The notes beneath the pieces were generated by a model, which did no database searches, was not told where the DNA came from, and saw only the letters and a list, made by a program, of their open reading frames with translations. Positions 8,019-16,506 of a DNA stretch of 64,000 nucleotides are shown here, piece by piece. The first letter of the stretch is position 1; each line of letters opens with the position of its first letter. Position numbers and translations under genes: made by a program. This DNA is from Neobacillus mesonae (GTDB lineage: Bacteria; Bacillota; Bacilli; Paenibacillales; Paenibacillaceae), in assembly GCA_023715865.1 (NCBI GenBank), contig JAMBOW010000006.1:124001-188000 (forward strand). The letters run 5' to 3'.

Positions 8019-9089
8019 TTATTTGTTATCAGCTTCGAGCAGCCCTTCTTCTTCGAGCTCCTTCAGTGCCTGTTCGATATATTTATTCTCAAGCACTAAG
8101 GAAGTGTCGAGCTGTTTGGTTATGGCGTCAATGGAGTAAAGGAAATCAGCCTGCTCCTGGTGTGCTGTCGCAAACTCAGGTGTGATTGGGGACAGGAGGG
8201 CAGTGCTGTTATTCATAATTTTCACGAGCATGTCTGCATCAACGTTTTTCGTTTCGGCAAAATGAGCGGCTACTTCCTCAACATGACCTTCATAATACTG
8301 TCTTACCTCCTCGTAGGCTTTGAGAAAAGTTACGGTCAGGTCAGGATGGGCTTCAATAAAGTCAGTTCTCGCGATGAGAAAACCAGGGGCTAAGATGTTA
8401 AGCTGCTCCCCGTTAACGAGGATCTGTGCCCCAGTCTGGGTAGTGGCAGTCGTTACGTAGGGTTCCCACACCGACCATGCATCCACCGCCTTGGAATCAA
8501 GAGCAGGCCTTGCTTCGTCCGGCTGCAGCTGTATGAGTTCAATGTCATCGCCTGTAAGACCGACGGTATTAATCGCCTGGAATAAGAAATTGTAGGCGCT
8601 GCTGCCTTTGGCTACGGCAATTTTCTTACCCTTCAAATCCTCAATACGCTTAATATCGCTGCCTTCGGGCACAAGAATGGCATTCCCTTTCTTTCCATCT
8701 CCTGTGACTGCAATGGCTTTAAAGTCGATCCCGCCAGTCTGACCGGCTATGACGGGTGTACCGCCTGTGCCGCCAAAATCCAGTCTTCCTGAAGCGAGTG
8801 CTTCAAAATGGGGAGGTCCGCTCGCGAATTCATGCCATTTCACTTCAGCGCCCACTTTTTCAAACGCTTTTTCAAAAGCTTTCGTATCTCTTGCGTAGGA
8901 AAAAATGCCGGTCGCTCCCTGGACTCCGATATTGATTACAACCTTATCGCCTTGGCTGCCTGCTTCTGCTACTTCCGCGGTGCTGCTGCCTTGATTTGCG
9001 CAGCCGCTGAGGAGAACCAAAGTAAGGAATGCAGTAATTACAAGCTTGGGAAATGCCTTTTTAAGGAATGGGTTAACTTGGCTGGACAT
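8019..9089 (-). CDS. ABC transporter substrate-binding lipoprotein, aliphatic-sulfonate (SsuA/NMT1) type
   Basis: A 356-residue exported lipoprotein. A signal helix ends in the lipobox LLSGC with the lipidated Cys at residue 30. The mature part has the SsuA/TauA-like pattern: FEALASGRLDFGGTGGTPVI, IAVAKGSSAYNFLFQAI, and ALDSKAVDAWSVWEPYVTTA. These bind sulfonates, nitrate, taurine or pyrimidine precursors at the cell surface (family knowledge). It is the last gene of a three-gene unit, four bases after the monooxygenase stop, so the three are surely co-transcribed. The exact ligand is not decided by sequence; an organosulfur compound fits the partner enzyme best. Confidence 0.88.
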   Translation of the reverse strand: MSSQVNPFLKKAFPKLVITAFLTLVLLSGCANQGSSTAEVAEAGSQGDKVVINIGVQGATGIFSYARDTKAFEKAFEKVGAEVKWHEFASGPPHFEALASGRLDFGGTGGTPVIAGQTGGIDFKAIAVTGDGKKGNAILVPEGSDIKRIEDLKGKKIAVAKGSSAYNFLFQAINTVGLTGDDIELIQLQPDEARPALDSKAVDAWSVWEPYVTTATTQTGAQILVNGEQLNILAPGFLIARTDFIEAHPDLTVTFLKAYEEVRQYYEGHVEEVAAHFAETKNVDADMLVKIMNNSTALLSPITPEFATAHQEQADFLYSIDAITKQLDTSLVLENKYIEQALKELEEEGLLEADNK

Positions 9090-9093
9090 GATA

Positions 9094-10434
9094 TCATACT
9101 CCTCTCGTTATTGAAGGCTCAGCAGGTGAAAAAGTACGGGACAGACCATAATGGCCTCTCAGCGTATCTGCGGTATACTCTGTTCGGAATAGGCCCCTGC
9201 GCTGCAGCTCAGGAACGACGTGTTCAAGAAAATCATCAAGTCCGCCATTCATCAGCTGAGGCATAATGTTAAAGCCATCGGCCGCTCCTCCGATAAACCA
9301 AGCTTCCATTTCATCTGCGATTTGCTTGGGCGTACCTGCAAAAGTATGATGCCCGCGTCCTCCGGCCAGCCTTAGCAGCAGTTCTCTCAGCGTTAAATGC
9401 TCTCTTCTCGCCATATCAAAAATGAGACGGGTCCGGCTTTGATGACCTTCTGTGGCAATCATTTCCGGTAGTTCAGGCAGCGGCTCATCTAGCGGGTATT
9501 GTGTGACGTCATACCCGATTCGGTTGGAAAGCTGAAGCAGACTGTAAGCGGGATTGGTGAGGGAATGAAGCTCAGCTTCCTTTTCTTCTGCTTCCTCACG
9601 CGTACGTCCAATAACAGGGCAAATGCCTGGCAGAATACAAATTTCCTCTGGAGAACGTCCGTAAGCAATAGCTCTATGCTTTAAGTCTTGATAGAAGTGA
9701 ATGGCATCATCCAGCGTCTGCTGTGCGGTAAAGACGGCCTCTGCATAGCAAGCAGCAAAATCCTTGCCGTCATCGGAGGAGCCTGCCTGCACCAACAGCG
9801 GTCTTCCTTGCGGAGAACGGGATACATTCAGCGGTCCCTCAATGGAGAAATGCTGACCTTGAAAGTTGATCTTGTGAATCTTGGAGGCATCCGCATAGAT
9901 GCCCTTTGTCTTGTCTGCGATAATGGCCTCTTCTTCCCAACTGTCCCACAGCTGGACGGCGGCATCAATAAATTCACGAGCTCTTTCGTATCTATCCTTA
10001 TGTGAAGGAATAGAGGAGTAGCTGAAATTTCGCGCTTCTGCATCGGTCCCGGAGGTAATGATATTCCATCCCGCCCGCCCATGACTGAGGTGATCCAGAG
10101 AGGCGAATCTCCTTGCGACATTGAATGGTTCGTTAAAGCTTGTAGAGACAGTAGCGATCAGTCCAATGTGTTTGGTCACAACAGCGAGACCGGTGAGGAG
10201 CGTAAGCGGCTCTATGCCTCCGGCTGCTCCATAAGCAGCTGCTCGAGGAGAGGTGGAGTAGCGGTCAGCCATAAATAGGGAGTCGAGCTTTGCAGCCTCA
10301 GCACGGAGGGCGATGCTCTTATAGTATGAGAAATCAAGCAGTCTTTCAGGTTCTGAGTTCGGATGGCGCCAGGCGCCTTCATGATGCCCGGCAGGGGAGA
10401 GAAACAGGTTCAGGTGAAGAGAACGGTTCTTCAT
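9094..10434 (-). CDS. FMN-dependent monooxygenase, NtaA/SnaA/DszA family
   Basis: A 446-residue luciferase-fold enzyme. I start at ATG 10434 (MKNRSLHLNLFLSPAGHHEG), which has AAAGGAGG 8 nt upstream. Family marks are HHEGAWRHP near the start, ADRYSTSP, GRAGWNIITS, GRPLLVQAGSSDDG, and the late GTPKQIADEMEAWF. Enzymes of this group use FMNH2 from a separate flavin reductase and O2 to cleave C-S or C-N bonds (DszA on sulfones, NtaA on nitrilotriacetate, SnaA in pristinamycin synthesis). Being sandwiched between a sulfonate-type permease and binding protein suggests sulfur scavenging. A flavin reductase of the right type lies at 47224-47835 but is not linked. Confidence 0.9.
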   Translation of the reverse strand: MKNRSLHLNLFLSPAGHHEGAWRHPNSEPERLLDFSYYKSIALRAEAAKLDSLFMADRYSTSPRAAAYGAAGGIEPLTLLTGLAVVTKHIGLIATVSTSFNEPFNVARRFASLDHLSHGRAGWNIITSGTDAEARNFSYSSIPSHKDRYERAREFIDAAVQLWDSWEEEAIIADKTKGIYADASKIHKINFQGQHFSIEGPLNVSRSPQGRPLLVQAGSSDDGKDFAACYAEAVFTAQQTLDDAIHFYQDLKHRAIAYGRSPEEICILPGICPVIGRTREEAEEKEAELHSLTNPAYSLLQLSNRIGYDVTQYPLDEPLPELPEMIATEGHQSRTRLIFDMARREHLTLRELLLRLAGGRGHHTFAGTPKQIADEMEAWFIGGAADGFNIMPQLMNGGLDDFLEHVVPELQRRGLFRTEYTADTLRGHYGLSRTFSPAEPSITRGV

Positions 10435-10490
10435 GATTAAATCCTCCTTTGAAAAAAGACTGGGTATCGTAAGCAGCAACTCAAAAGCAT

Positions 10491-11342
10491 TTATCCACCA
10501 AAGCTGTCACGCCAGCGAAGCAGCTTTCGCTCTAAATATCGAACAAAGGAATCTGTGATCTTTCCGACTGCTGCAAAAATGATGATACCGACAAACACAA
10601 CGGAGGTTTGGGTAAATTGACGCGCATCCTGAATCATATAGCCAATTCCTTCGCTTGAGCCCATAAGCTCAGCAACGACGAGACCAAGCCAGGCAACACC
10701 GAGCGATAAGCGAAGACCAAGGAGGATGTTAGGCAGCGCGGCGGGAAGTACCAGCCGTACCAGCTGCTTGAAACGGCTGAATTCAAGCACCTTAGCTACC
10801 TCAAAGAGCTTGAGATCGACGCCGCGGATACCTAGGAACGTATTGACGTACATGGGGAAGAAGGCACCTTTGGCAATCAGTAAAATCTTGGAGGTCTCCC
10901 CAAAACCAAACCAGAGAATAAACAGAGGAGTCAGCGCCAGATGGGGAATCATGCGAAGCATTTGAAAGGTGGGGTCAAGTGTCTGTTCAAATCGGCGCAG
11001 GAAGCCGACGAGTGTTCCAAAAAAGAGCCCCAGTCCCGCTCCTAATAAAAATCCGGTTGCTGCTCTTGCAATGCTGATTTGCATATGACCAAACAGCTCG
11101 CCTGAAAGCGTAAGATCCTTGAAGGATTCGCCAATTTGCAGCGGGGTAGGCAGCATTGTGCTTGAAATAAGTCCCATGCTTCCAGCGATCTGCCATAGAA
11201 TCAGAATCGTTCCGGGCACCAAAACACCAAGCAGCAGGGTGCTGATGGGATTAGATTTGGAGGTTTTGGGTTGTTTCTTTCTAGAAAACCCCCATGCTGC
11301 CGGTTTCATTTTTGTCCTGAGTGATTTCACTTGTTCGTTCAT
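10491..11342 (-). CDS. ABC transporter permease, SsuC/TauC type
   Basis: A 283-residue inner-membrane permease with six predicted helices after a basic N-terminus. The BPD_transp_1 signature is visible around EVAKVLEFSRFKQLVRLVLP (the EAA loop that docks on the ATPase), followed by GLRLSLGVAWLGLVVAEL, which is typical of the sulfonate/nitrate/taurine subgroup. It is the first gene of the unit, with AAGGAGG ahead of the ATG. No cognate ATPase gene is present in the operon or next to it, so it must borrow one encoded elsewhere. Confidence 0.9.
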   Translation of the reverse strand: MNEQVKSLRTKMKPAAWGFSRKKQPKTSKSNPISTLLLGVLVPGTILILWQIAGSMGLISSTMLPTPLQIGESFKDLTLSGELFGHMQISIARAATGFLLGAGLGLFFGTLVGFLRRFEQTLDPTFQMLRMIPHLALTPLFILWFGFGETSKILLIAKGAFFPMYVNTFLGIRGVDLKLFEVAKVLEFSRFKQLVRLVLPAALPNILLGLRLSLGVAWLGLVVAELMGSSEGIGYMIQDARQFTQTSVVFVGIIIFAAVGKITDSFVRYLERKLLRWRDSFGG

Positions 11343-11509
11343 AATGTTGACCTCCTTAAATGATTGAGATAGTCAGCAGCCTTTCACATGCTTGGGGGAA
11401 AAAGGGTACAAAAAAGAGGCATCTTCAAATAAATGAAAATGCCTCCGTTTGTACGGTTGGCGTTGAGGATTCAAAACCTCATAATTCCTATCAAAATGAT
11501 ATGTTATTT
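11343..11509 (-). promoter_or_regulatory. 5' leader with antiterminator/terminator pair (candidate attenuator or riboswitch)
   Basis: The leader of the sulfonate operon holds three structures. First is a hairpin GAGG-UUUUGAAU-CCUC (11465-11480). Second is a hairpin GCC-AA-CCGU-ACAA-ACGG-A-GGC (11441-11461). Third is an intrinsic terminator GAGGCAUUUUCA/UGAAGAUGCCUC (11416-11445) followed by six U. The second and third share the bases GAGGC and cannot coexist, the usual design of transcription attenuation. A four-codon ORF AUG-AGG-UUU-UGA overlaps the first hairpin. I do not recognise the motif as SAM, T-box, FMN, TPP or ykkC. Confidence 0.65.
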
Positions 11510-11515
11510 TTGTAA

Positions 11516-11544
11516 ATATTACCAACATCGATAGACCATGTCAA
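11516..11544 (-). promoter_or_regulatory. SigA promoter of the sulfonate operon
   Basis: A perfect TTGACA (-35, 11539-11544), a 17-bp spacer, and TAATAT (-10, 11516-11521) on the minus strand. It lies directly after the fabV terminator and about 170 bp ahead of the permease gene. Confidence 0.85.
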
Positions 11545-11558
11545 TATTTTATTTTCAT

Positions 11559-11598
11559 AAAAAAAAAACAGCCCCTGGAAATATCCAGCAGGGCTGTT
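11559..11598 (-). terminator. intrinsic terminator of fabV
   Basis: On the minus strand AACAGCCC and GGGCTGTT flank an internal TGCTGG...CCAG stem, followed by a run of eight T. Confidence 0.85.
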
Positions 11599-11618
11599 AT
11601 TACTATTTTGCACGAATA

Positions 11619-12824
11619 TTATTGTTCTACCTTGTAGGCTTGAGGGATCTGAACATCAGGATTCACATCTGCTTCGTAATCTACACCGTCCATTTCAAAG
11701 CCGAACAGTTGGAAAAACTCGCGGTGATATCCCTTAAGATCTGAGATCTCGTAAATATTTTCACTGTTAATTTCAGACCATATCTGGCTGACCTCATTCT
11801 GTACATCTTCACGAAGCTCCCAGTCGTCAATACGGATGCGTCCTTCTTCATCCACCGTCGTTCCGTTAGCATGGTATAAACGATCTGCAAACAAGCGGTA
11901 CATTTGCTCAATTGTTCCTTCGTGAAGTTCTTTTTCCTTCATAACTTTGTAGAGTGCTGAGACATACAGCGGTACGATAGGAATAGCCGAGCTGGATTGT
12001 GTTACAAGTGCTTTACTTACGGCAACATAGGCACGTCCGCCTGTAGCAGCTAGCTCGTCATTAAGGGCATGAGCCGTTGCTTCCAGATGATCCTTGGCTT
12101 GACCGATCGAGCCTTCACGATAAATGGAACGAGTAATTTCAGAGCCGATATAGGAATACGCAATCGTTGTAGCCTGATCTGCCAGGACTCCTCCGTCCTT
12201 CAGCGCCTTGATCCAAAGCTTCCAGTCATCTCCACCCATAACCGTTACCGTATTGCGTACTTCTTCTTCCGTCGCAGGTTCAATCGTTACATCCGTTACT
12301 TCGCCTGTGTGAAAGTTTACCGTTTTGTTGGTGAAGGGCTCACCAATCGGTTTAAGCACGGAGTTTACCATCTCGCCGGTAGCCGGATCTTGACGTCTTG
12401 GAGCAGCTACGCTGTAAATGACCATATCGACCTGCCCTAAATGCTCACGAATGACTTCTACTGTTTTTTGTTTTGTTTCATCTGAGAAGGCATCTCCATT
12501 CACACTGTAAGATTGAAGTCCTGCCTCGTCAGCAGCCTTTTCAAATGCAGCCGAGTTATACCAGCCTGCGGAAGCAGTACGCTTCTCGCTGCCTGCACTC
12601 GGACGGTATACACCAATGGTGTTCGCTCCTGCACCAAAAGCCGCTACAATGCGGGATGATAATCCGTATCCTGTGGAAGCCCCGAGTACAAGGACGTTTT
12701 TAGGTCCGCCTGCAATTTGCGGCTGTGATTTCACATATTCAATTTGCTCCTCGACTTGGCGTGCACAGCCGACAGGATGTGCGGTCGTACAAATAAAGCC
12801 GCGAGTTCTAGGTTTTATAATCAT
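11619..12824 (-). CDS. fabV: FabV-type enoyl-ACP (trans-2-enoyl-CoA) reductase
   Basis: A 401-residue NADH-dependent reductase of the FabV/TER class, normal length. It starts at TTG/ATG-proximal MIIKPRTRGFICTTAHP (ATG 12824), the family's conserved N-terminus; a longer frame to 12848 has no binding site. The NAD-binding loop is VLVLGASTGYGLSSRI. The active-site Y-x8-K appears as YREGSIGQAK. It reduces the last double bond in each round of fatty-acid elongation and is usually insensitive to triclosan (family knowledge). The TetR gene 100 bp upstream is a likely regulator. Most Bacillota rely on FabI or FabK, so this could be a second reductase. Confidence 0.93.
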   Translation of the reverse strand: MIIKPRTRGFICTTAHPVGCARQVEEQIEYVKSQPQIAGGPKNVLVLGASTGYGLSSRIVAAFGAGANTIGVYRPSAGSEKRTASAGWYNSAAFEKAADEAGLQSYSVNGDAFSDETKQKTVEVIREHLGQVDMVIYSVAAPRRQDPATGEMVNSVLKPIGEPFTNKTVNFHTGEVTDVTIEPATEEEVRNTVTVMGGDDWKLWIKALKDGGVLADQATTIAYSYIGSEITRSIYREGSIGQAKDHLEATAHALNDELAATGGRAYVAVSKALVTQSSSAIPIVPLYVSALYKVMKEKELHEGTIEQMYRLFADRLYHANGTTVDEEGRIRIDDWELREDVQNEVSQIWSEINSENIYEISDLKGYHREFFQLFGFEMDGVDYEADVNPDVQIPQAYKVEQ

Positions 12825-12924
12825 GCTAATAATTTTCCTCACTTTCATTCATTAACAAGTATTTTGTCCTGATAGAAACAGTCACATCTTATTGTAACAA
12901 TTTTTCGAGAAAGGGAAACCTCCC

Positions 12925-13515
12925 TCATCGATTCTTGAACTCAATGTAATCCAAGCTCTGATTGGTCTGAATCATAACCTGCTCCGCCATATAGCTTGCT
13001 GAATATTTAAAATCGGTCTCTGCCCAGTACATGATCACGCCTACAAATGCCGACATACGGTAGCTGAGCATAATTTCGTAATCTATGGATTTACTGGATT
13101 CGTCCATGACGATATGCATGTCTTTTCTCATAGAGTCTCTAAGCAGATTATAGATATCATAAGAGAGATCATTACTGACGGAGAGGAGTGCCTTATACTG
13201 GTCCTTGTGATGCTCAATATGCTCCAGCAGCCTCAGAGTAGAAGGGTAAATCTTGTCCGCGTCTACACGCTCCATCCCTTCATAAGGAGCAAGCAGAGCT
13301 ATTGAAACCCCTTGCAAAAATTCTCCCTTGATTTCTTTAAGCAAATCTTCCTTATCGACATAATGATTGTAGAAAGTCCCCCGGTTATAGTCTGCCCGGC
13401 TTGCAATATCCATAATGGTGGCAGCTTCATAACCTTTCTCAAGAATCAGTTCTATAAAAGCGACTTTCAGGGCAAGCCGTGTTCGTTTGCTTCTTCTGTC
13501 GTTCGTATCTTCCAT
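12925..13515 (-). CDS. TetR-family transcriptional regulator
   Basis: A 196-residue repressor from ATG 13515 (MEDTNDRRSKRTR), which follows CAGGAG by 10 nt; an ATG ten codons earlier (13545) has no binding site. The helix-turn-helix is TIMDIASRADYNRGTFYNHY, close to the TetR consensus. The C-terminal ligand domain is of the type seen in Firmicute lipid or drug-responsive TetR proteins and is not diagnostic. It lies between fabV (downstream, same strand) and a divergent short-chain dehydrogenase. Two matching operator-like sites, one ahead of each divergent gene, suggest it represses both itself and the dehydrogenase. Confidence 0.9.
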   Translation of the reverse strand: MEDTNDRRSKRTRLALKVAFIELILEKGYEAATIMDIASRADYNRGTFYNHYVDKEDLLKEIKGEFLQGVSIALLAPYEGMERVDADKIYPSTLRLLEHIEHHKDQYKALLSVSNDLSYDIYNLLRDSMRKDMHIVMDESSKSIDYEIMLSYRMSAFVGVIMYWAETDFKYSASYMAEQVMIQTNQSLDYIEFKNR

Positions 13516-13545
13516 TTGGTATAGACTCCTGTCCTGTTGGTACAT

Positions 13546-13556
13546 AGTTACTTACT
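13546..13556. promoter_or_regulatory. putative TetR operator, site 1
   Basis: AGTTACTTACT lies 30 bp upstream of the chosen TetR start. It differs at one base from the perfect palindrome AGTTA-C-TAACT of site 2. Confidence 0.5.
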
Positions 13557-13698
13557 ATTATAACGTAAGATGCTGCGGTTCCCAAATCAAAAAGTGCACT
13601 TTTTGAACATTTTGTGTTGAAATGTCCAAAATTTCTTCTTTATTTTAACAATCAAATTTTATGTGTCTAATACATGACAATTCTGTGAATACTGATTA

Positions 13699-13750
13699 TT
13701 GTCCTATTAATTTAAAAGGTATACGATAAATATGAAGTAAGTTACTAACT
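13699..13750 (+). promoter_or_regulatory. promoter of the SDR gene with putative TetR operator, site 2
   Basis: TTGTCC (13699-13704), a 17-bp spacer and TACGAT (13722-13727) form a SigA promoter. Just after the -10, AGTTACTAACT (13740-13750) is a perfect 11-bp palindrome within a longer AGTAAGTTACTAACT. Binding there would block transcription. The remaining TetR-SDR intergenic DNA (323 bp between starts) holds nothing else I can identify. Confidence 0.6.
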
Positions 13751-13838
13751 AAGCATTACTCAAATATCGGATGGCATCTTGGGTTGTTATACATTAGATG
13801 TTCATACCTAATTTCAACGAAAAGGAAGCGAATATACA

Positions 13839-14606
13839 ATGAGTCAAAATCAAGCAAAAACAGCGATTGTAACGGGTGCAGCAGGCGGTATTGGTAAAGA
13901 GCTTGTTCGTCGTTTGGCAGAACGTAATATAAACGTGGTCCTCGTTGACCTGAAAGAGGAAGCTATTCAAGCTGCCATTCAAGAGCTGGGACTAAACGAT
14001 TCCAATTCACTTGCAGTGGCTGCGGATGTGTCCAAGGAAGCGGATGTACAAAACTACGTAAACAAAGCGGTTGAGAAGTTCGGTACAGTTGACTATTTTG
14101 CCAACAATGCAGGTATTGAAGGTCCAATGGCGACAATTGATGAGATGAGTGTAGAAGCGCTTGACCTCGTATATAACGTAAACGTCCGTGGTGTATTCCT
14201 TGGTCTGAAATATGTTATCCCAGTGATGAAAAAGCAAAGTTCAGGCGCTATTGTGAACACTTCTTCGCTTGCAGGTTTGATGGGTGCTCCAGGCATGTCT
14301 CCTTATATCATGTCGAAGCATGCAGTAATCGGCCTGACACGTGTAGCAGCCAATGAGCTGGCTCCATCCGGAATCCGTGTAAATGCGGTACTTCCAGGCA
14401 CCATTGCAACACAAATGATGGAGAAAATCGAAGCAAACTCCGGCCAAGCTGATGAGTACAAAAAAGCAAACGAAGCGGCAACTCCGTTGGGCCGTTATGG
14501 TAAACCTGAGGAAGTGGCAGCAGTGATGAACTTCCTTCTGTCTGACGAAGCATCCTTCGTAACGGCTTCATTGTACACTGTTGACGGCGGTATGGTTGGT
14601 CAATAA
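13839..14606 (+). CDS. short-chain dehydrogenase/reductase (SDR)
   Basis: A classical 255-residue SDR. The NAD(P)-binding motif is TGAAGGIGKE near residue 13; D-V appears in AADVSKEAD; NNAG appears as ANNAGIEGP; the catalytic Ser is in VNTSSLAG; and Y-x3-K is YIMSK. The C-terminal VNAVLPGTIATQMM and VTASLYTVDGGMVG are typical of glucose-1-dehydrogenase/3-oxoacyl reductase-like members. The acidic DL after the second strand (VVLVDLKEE) suggests NAD+ preference. AAAGGAAG precedes the ATG. It is monocistronic, with its own promoter, operator and terminator. Confidence 0.92.
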   Translation: MSQNQAKTAIVTGAAGGIGKELVRRLAERNINVVLVDLKEEAIQAAIQELGLNDSNSLAVAADVSKEADVQNYVNKAVEKFGTVDYFANNAGIEGPMATIDEMSVEALDLVYNVNVRGVFLGLKYVIPVMKKQSSGAIVNTSSLAGLMGAPGMSPYIMSKHAVIGLTRVAANELAPSGIRVNAVLPGTIATQMMEKIEANSGQADEYKKANEAATPLGRYGKPEEVAAVMNFLLSDEASFVTASLYTVDGGMVGQ

Positions 14607-14627
14607 TAGATAATGATGCAAACAGCT

Positions 14628-14661
14628 AAGCCTGAAACCAAGTTGGTTTCAGGCTTTTTTG
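14628..14661 (+). terminator. intrinsic terminator of the SDR gene
   Basis: A 13-bp perfect stem AAGCCTGAAACCA/TGGTTTCAGGCTT with a 3-nt loop, then TTTTTT. Confidence 0.9.
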
Positions 14662-14715
14662 CGCTTAAGCGTCTGCTGCAGATAAATATTACAACCTCTA
14701 TGAGTGTAATCGAAG

Positions 14716-15531
14716 TTAGTTCTTCATGCATGCAATAACAATGCGGTTCCCATCAGGATCAATGACGGTGAATTCGGACAGGTCATGAAAGTGATTCGGC
14801 TCTCCTGCCACCTCAAAGCCTTGCTGCAAGGAATACGCGTAAGCAGCATGGATATCATCAGTTTCGAAATAGCACAGCTCCGTAAAATTTTCATGGCGCA
14901 AATAACGATGCTGATCCAGAAGCAGGACAGGTCCCTTTGTCACTTGAAGGTTGTATATCGGGCTATCCGTTTCTTTCTCATTAAATGGAAGTCCCAAGAG
15001 ATCGGTATACCAGCGGGCAGCAGAATTCATATCTTTGACATCGATAAATACACCACTGATTCGAGGAAGGATAGGACTGCTGCAAGCAGCAGCTGTCATT
15101 GTACTGTCCTCGTCTGAATCCGGACTGCAGCAAGCCATGAAAGTATTTCCTTCCGGGTCACGGAAGTTGAAGAAGGCCATGGAGCCGTGGCGTTCGGGTT
15201 CGGAGAAGGGCTGAGCCTTTTGCTCAATATAATGGTAAGTCTCATCAATATTCTGACAGGCAAACATAAAGCGGGGTTTCATCTCTTCCCGCCATTCGGG
15301 ATTCTTTCTATTCTCGGTATTGGAGTCGAGAATGAGATGGGCCTCGGGAAGCTCAAGCCAATATACAGGTCCTGAATTCAGACGTTCTTCTTTGACCTTT
15401 AGGCCAAGCAGTTTGCTATACCATCCCGCAGATTTTTGCAAATCCGTAACGTGAATGAATAGGCTGGCAACACGGCTTTCCATCGGTATATTATTCAAAT
15501 TTCTGTTTATTGTCTTAGACTTATTATCCAA
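14716..15531 (-). CDS. double VOC (glyoxalase-fold) domain protein
   Basis: A 271-residue protein with two vicinal-oxygen-chelate units. The first spans about 20-135 (ASLFIHVTDLQKSAGWYSKL ... FFNFRDPEGNTFMACC); the second about 155-270 (SGVFIDVKDMNSAARWYTDL ... EFTVIDPDGNRIVIAC). I accept the TTG at 15531 because AGAAGGAG lies 10 nt upstream; an ATG 16 codons later has none. It overlaps the preceding VOC gene by 8 bp, so the two are translationally coupled. VOC proteins include glyoxalases, dioxygenases and antibiotic-binding resistance proteins; the function is not decided here. Confidence 0.88.
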   Translation of the reverse strand: MDNKSKTINRNLNNIPMESRVASLFIHVTDLQKSAGWYSKLLGLKVKEERLNSGPVYWLELPEAHLILDSNTENRKNPEWREEMKPRFMFACQNIDETYHYIEQKAQPFSEPERHGSMAFFNFRDPEGNTFMACCSPDSDEDSTMTAAACSSPILPRISGVFIDVKDMNSAARWYTDLLGLPFNEKETDSPIYNLQVTKGPVLLLDQHRYLRHENFTELCYFETDDIHAAYAYSLQQGFEVAGEPNHFHDLSEFTVIDPDGNRIVIACMKN

Positions 15532-16348
15532 CAGGAATCAGCTCCTTCTCCGAAATTCGAATCTTTAATCCTTCAGGCGTAGAAATATGAAAGCTGCGTA
15601 ATCCTTCATCCCCCTTGAACTGATCCATATTCACTCCTTGTGCTTCAAGTATTTCATGAGCCTGATAAATGTGCAGAGTTTGGAGGGAATAATAGGCCCG
15701 TTTTCTTAGGCCTTTGACTGCATTGGCATGAGATTCTGCGTCCATCTGGATCATCGTAACGATGGCTTCACTTGAGCCAAGAGTAAGATCTGCGCCTTGT
15801 CCCCAGTGGTTGTGAAGTGCGAAACCAAGCGTTTCAGAGTACCAGCGAATGGATTTCTCCAGGTCAATGACGGGAATAAATACAGCAAGAACACGATGGA
15901 ACATGGGCGGGAGTGGTCCGCTGAATGGAGTGTAATAGATTGACGGAGCCTTCTCATGGCAGATGCCGACAATATTGCCGCTTATATCCGACATCTCGCA
16001 TATATTCATATGTTCGTTGTTCATTGGGCTGGTGACGGGAATTCCTCTTTCTATAAGCCAGCTCTGATGAAGGTCTTCCCAGTGAGTGTAGAAGTTAAAG
16101 CAAGGGACATGTCCTTTCGGATCTAAATGAGGGAGAGGCAAGAAGCTAGTCAGCTCTTGAACTTCCATCAGGGTGAGCTTTGTCTCGCTTACGCCAACCT
16201 GCAGATCAATCTCCTGCTCTCTTCGGCGGGCGATGCGAAATTCGAACTCGTCCGCGTACCACTGAGCAGCCTTATGAATATCGGTTACGGGCAAAATGAC
16301 CCGATCAATCCGCTCAAACAGCGGTGCGGTTTTGTTGGCTTGAGTCAT
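15524..16348 (-). CDS. double VOC (glyoxalase-fold) domain protein
   Basis: A 274-residue protein, also with two VOC units: about 10-125 (IDRVILPVTDIHKAAQWYAD ... ICEMSDISGNIVGICH) and about 145-270 (VLAVFIPVIDLEKSIRWYSE ... SFHISTPEGLKIRISE). GGAGG precedes the ATG by 7 nt. The pair with the next gene suggests a duplication of a two-domain protein followed by divergence, since domain layouts match but sequences differ. The substrate is unknown. Confidence 0.87.
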   Translation of the reverse strand: MTQANKTAPLFERIDRVILPVTDIHKAAQWYADEFEFRIARRREQEIDLQVGVSETKLTLMEVQELTSFLPLPHLDPKGHVPCFNFYTHWEDLHQSWLIERGIPVTSPMNNEHMNICEMSDISGNIVGICHEKAPSIYYTPFSGPLPPMFHRVLAVFIPVIDLEKSIRWYSETLGFALHNHWGQGADLTLGSSEAIVTMIQMDAESHANAVKGLRKRAYYSLQTLHIYQAHEILEAQGVNMDQFKGDEGLRSFHISTPEGLKIRISEKELIPVG

Positions 16349-16506
16349 TGGAAATCCTCCATTCTTATTTTTATTCTGCCATTAATAAACGAATGGGAGT
16401 AACCAAAGCATACATAGTTAGCTGAAAAATGATCGAATTTATTTTAGAACAGCTTATAGTTTTTGAAGAGAATACATATTCGATTTTTTTTATAGATATT
16501 CCTTCC

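Noticed and set aside
11343..11509. Known riboswitch (SAM-I, T-box, FMN, TPP, ykkC) in the sulfonate leader
   Set aside because: None of the conserved core sequences of these classes is visible; kept as an unassigned attenuator candidate.
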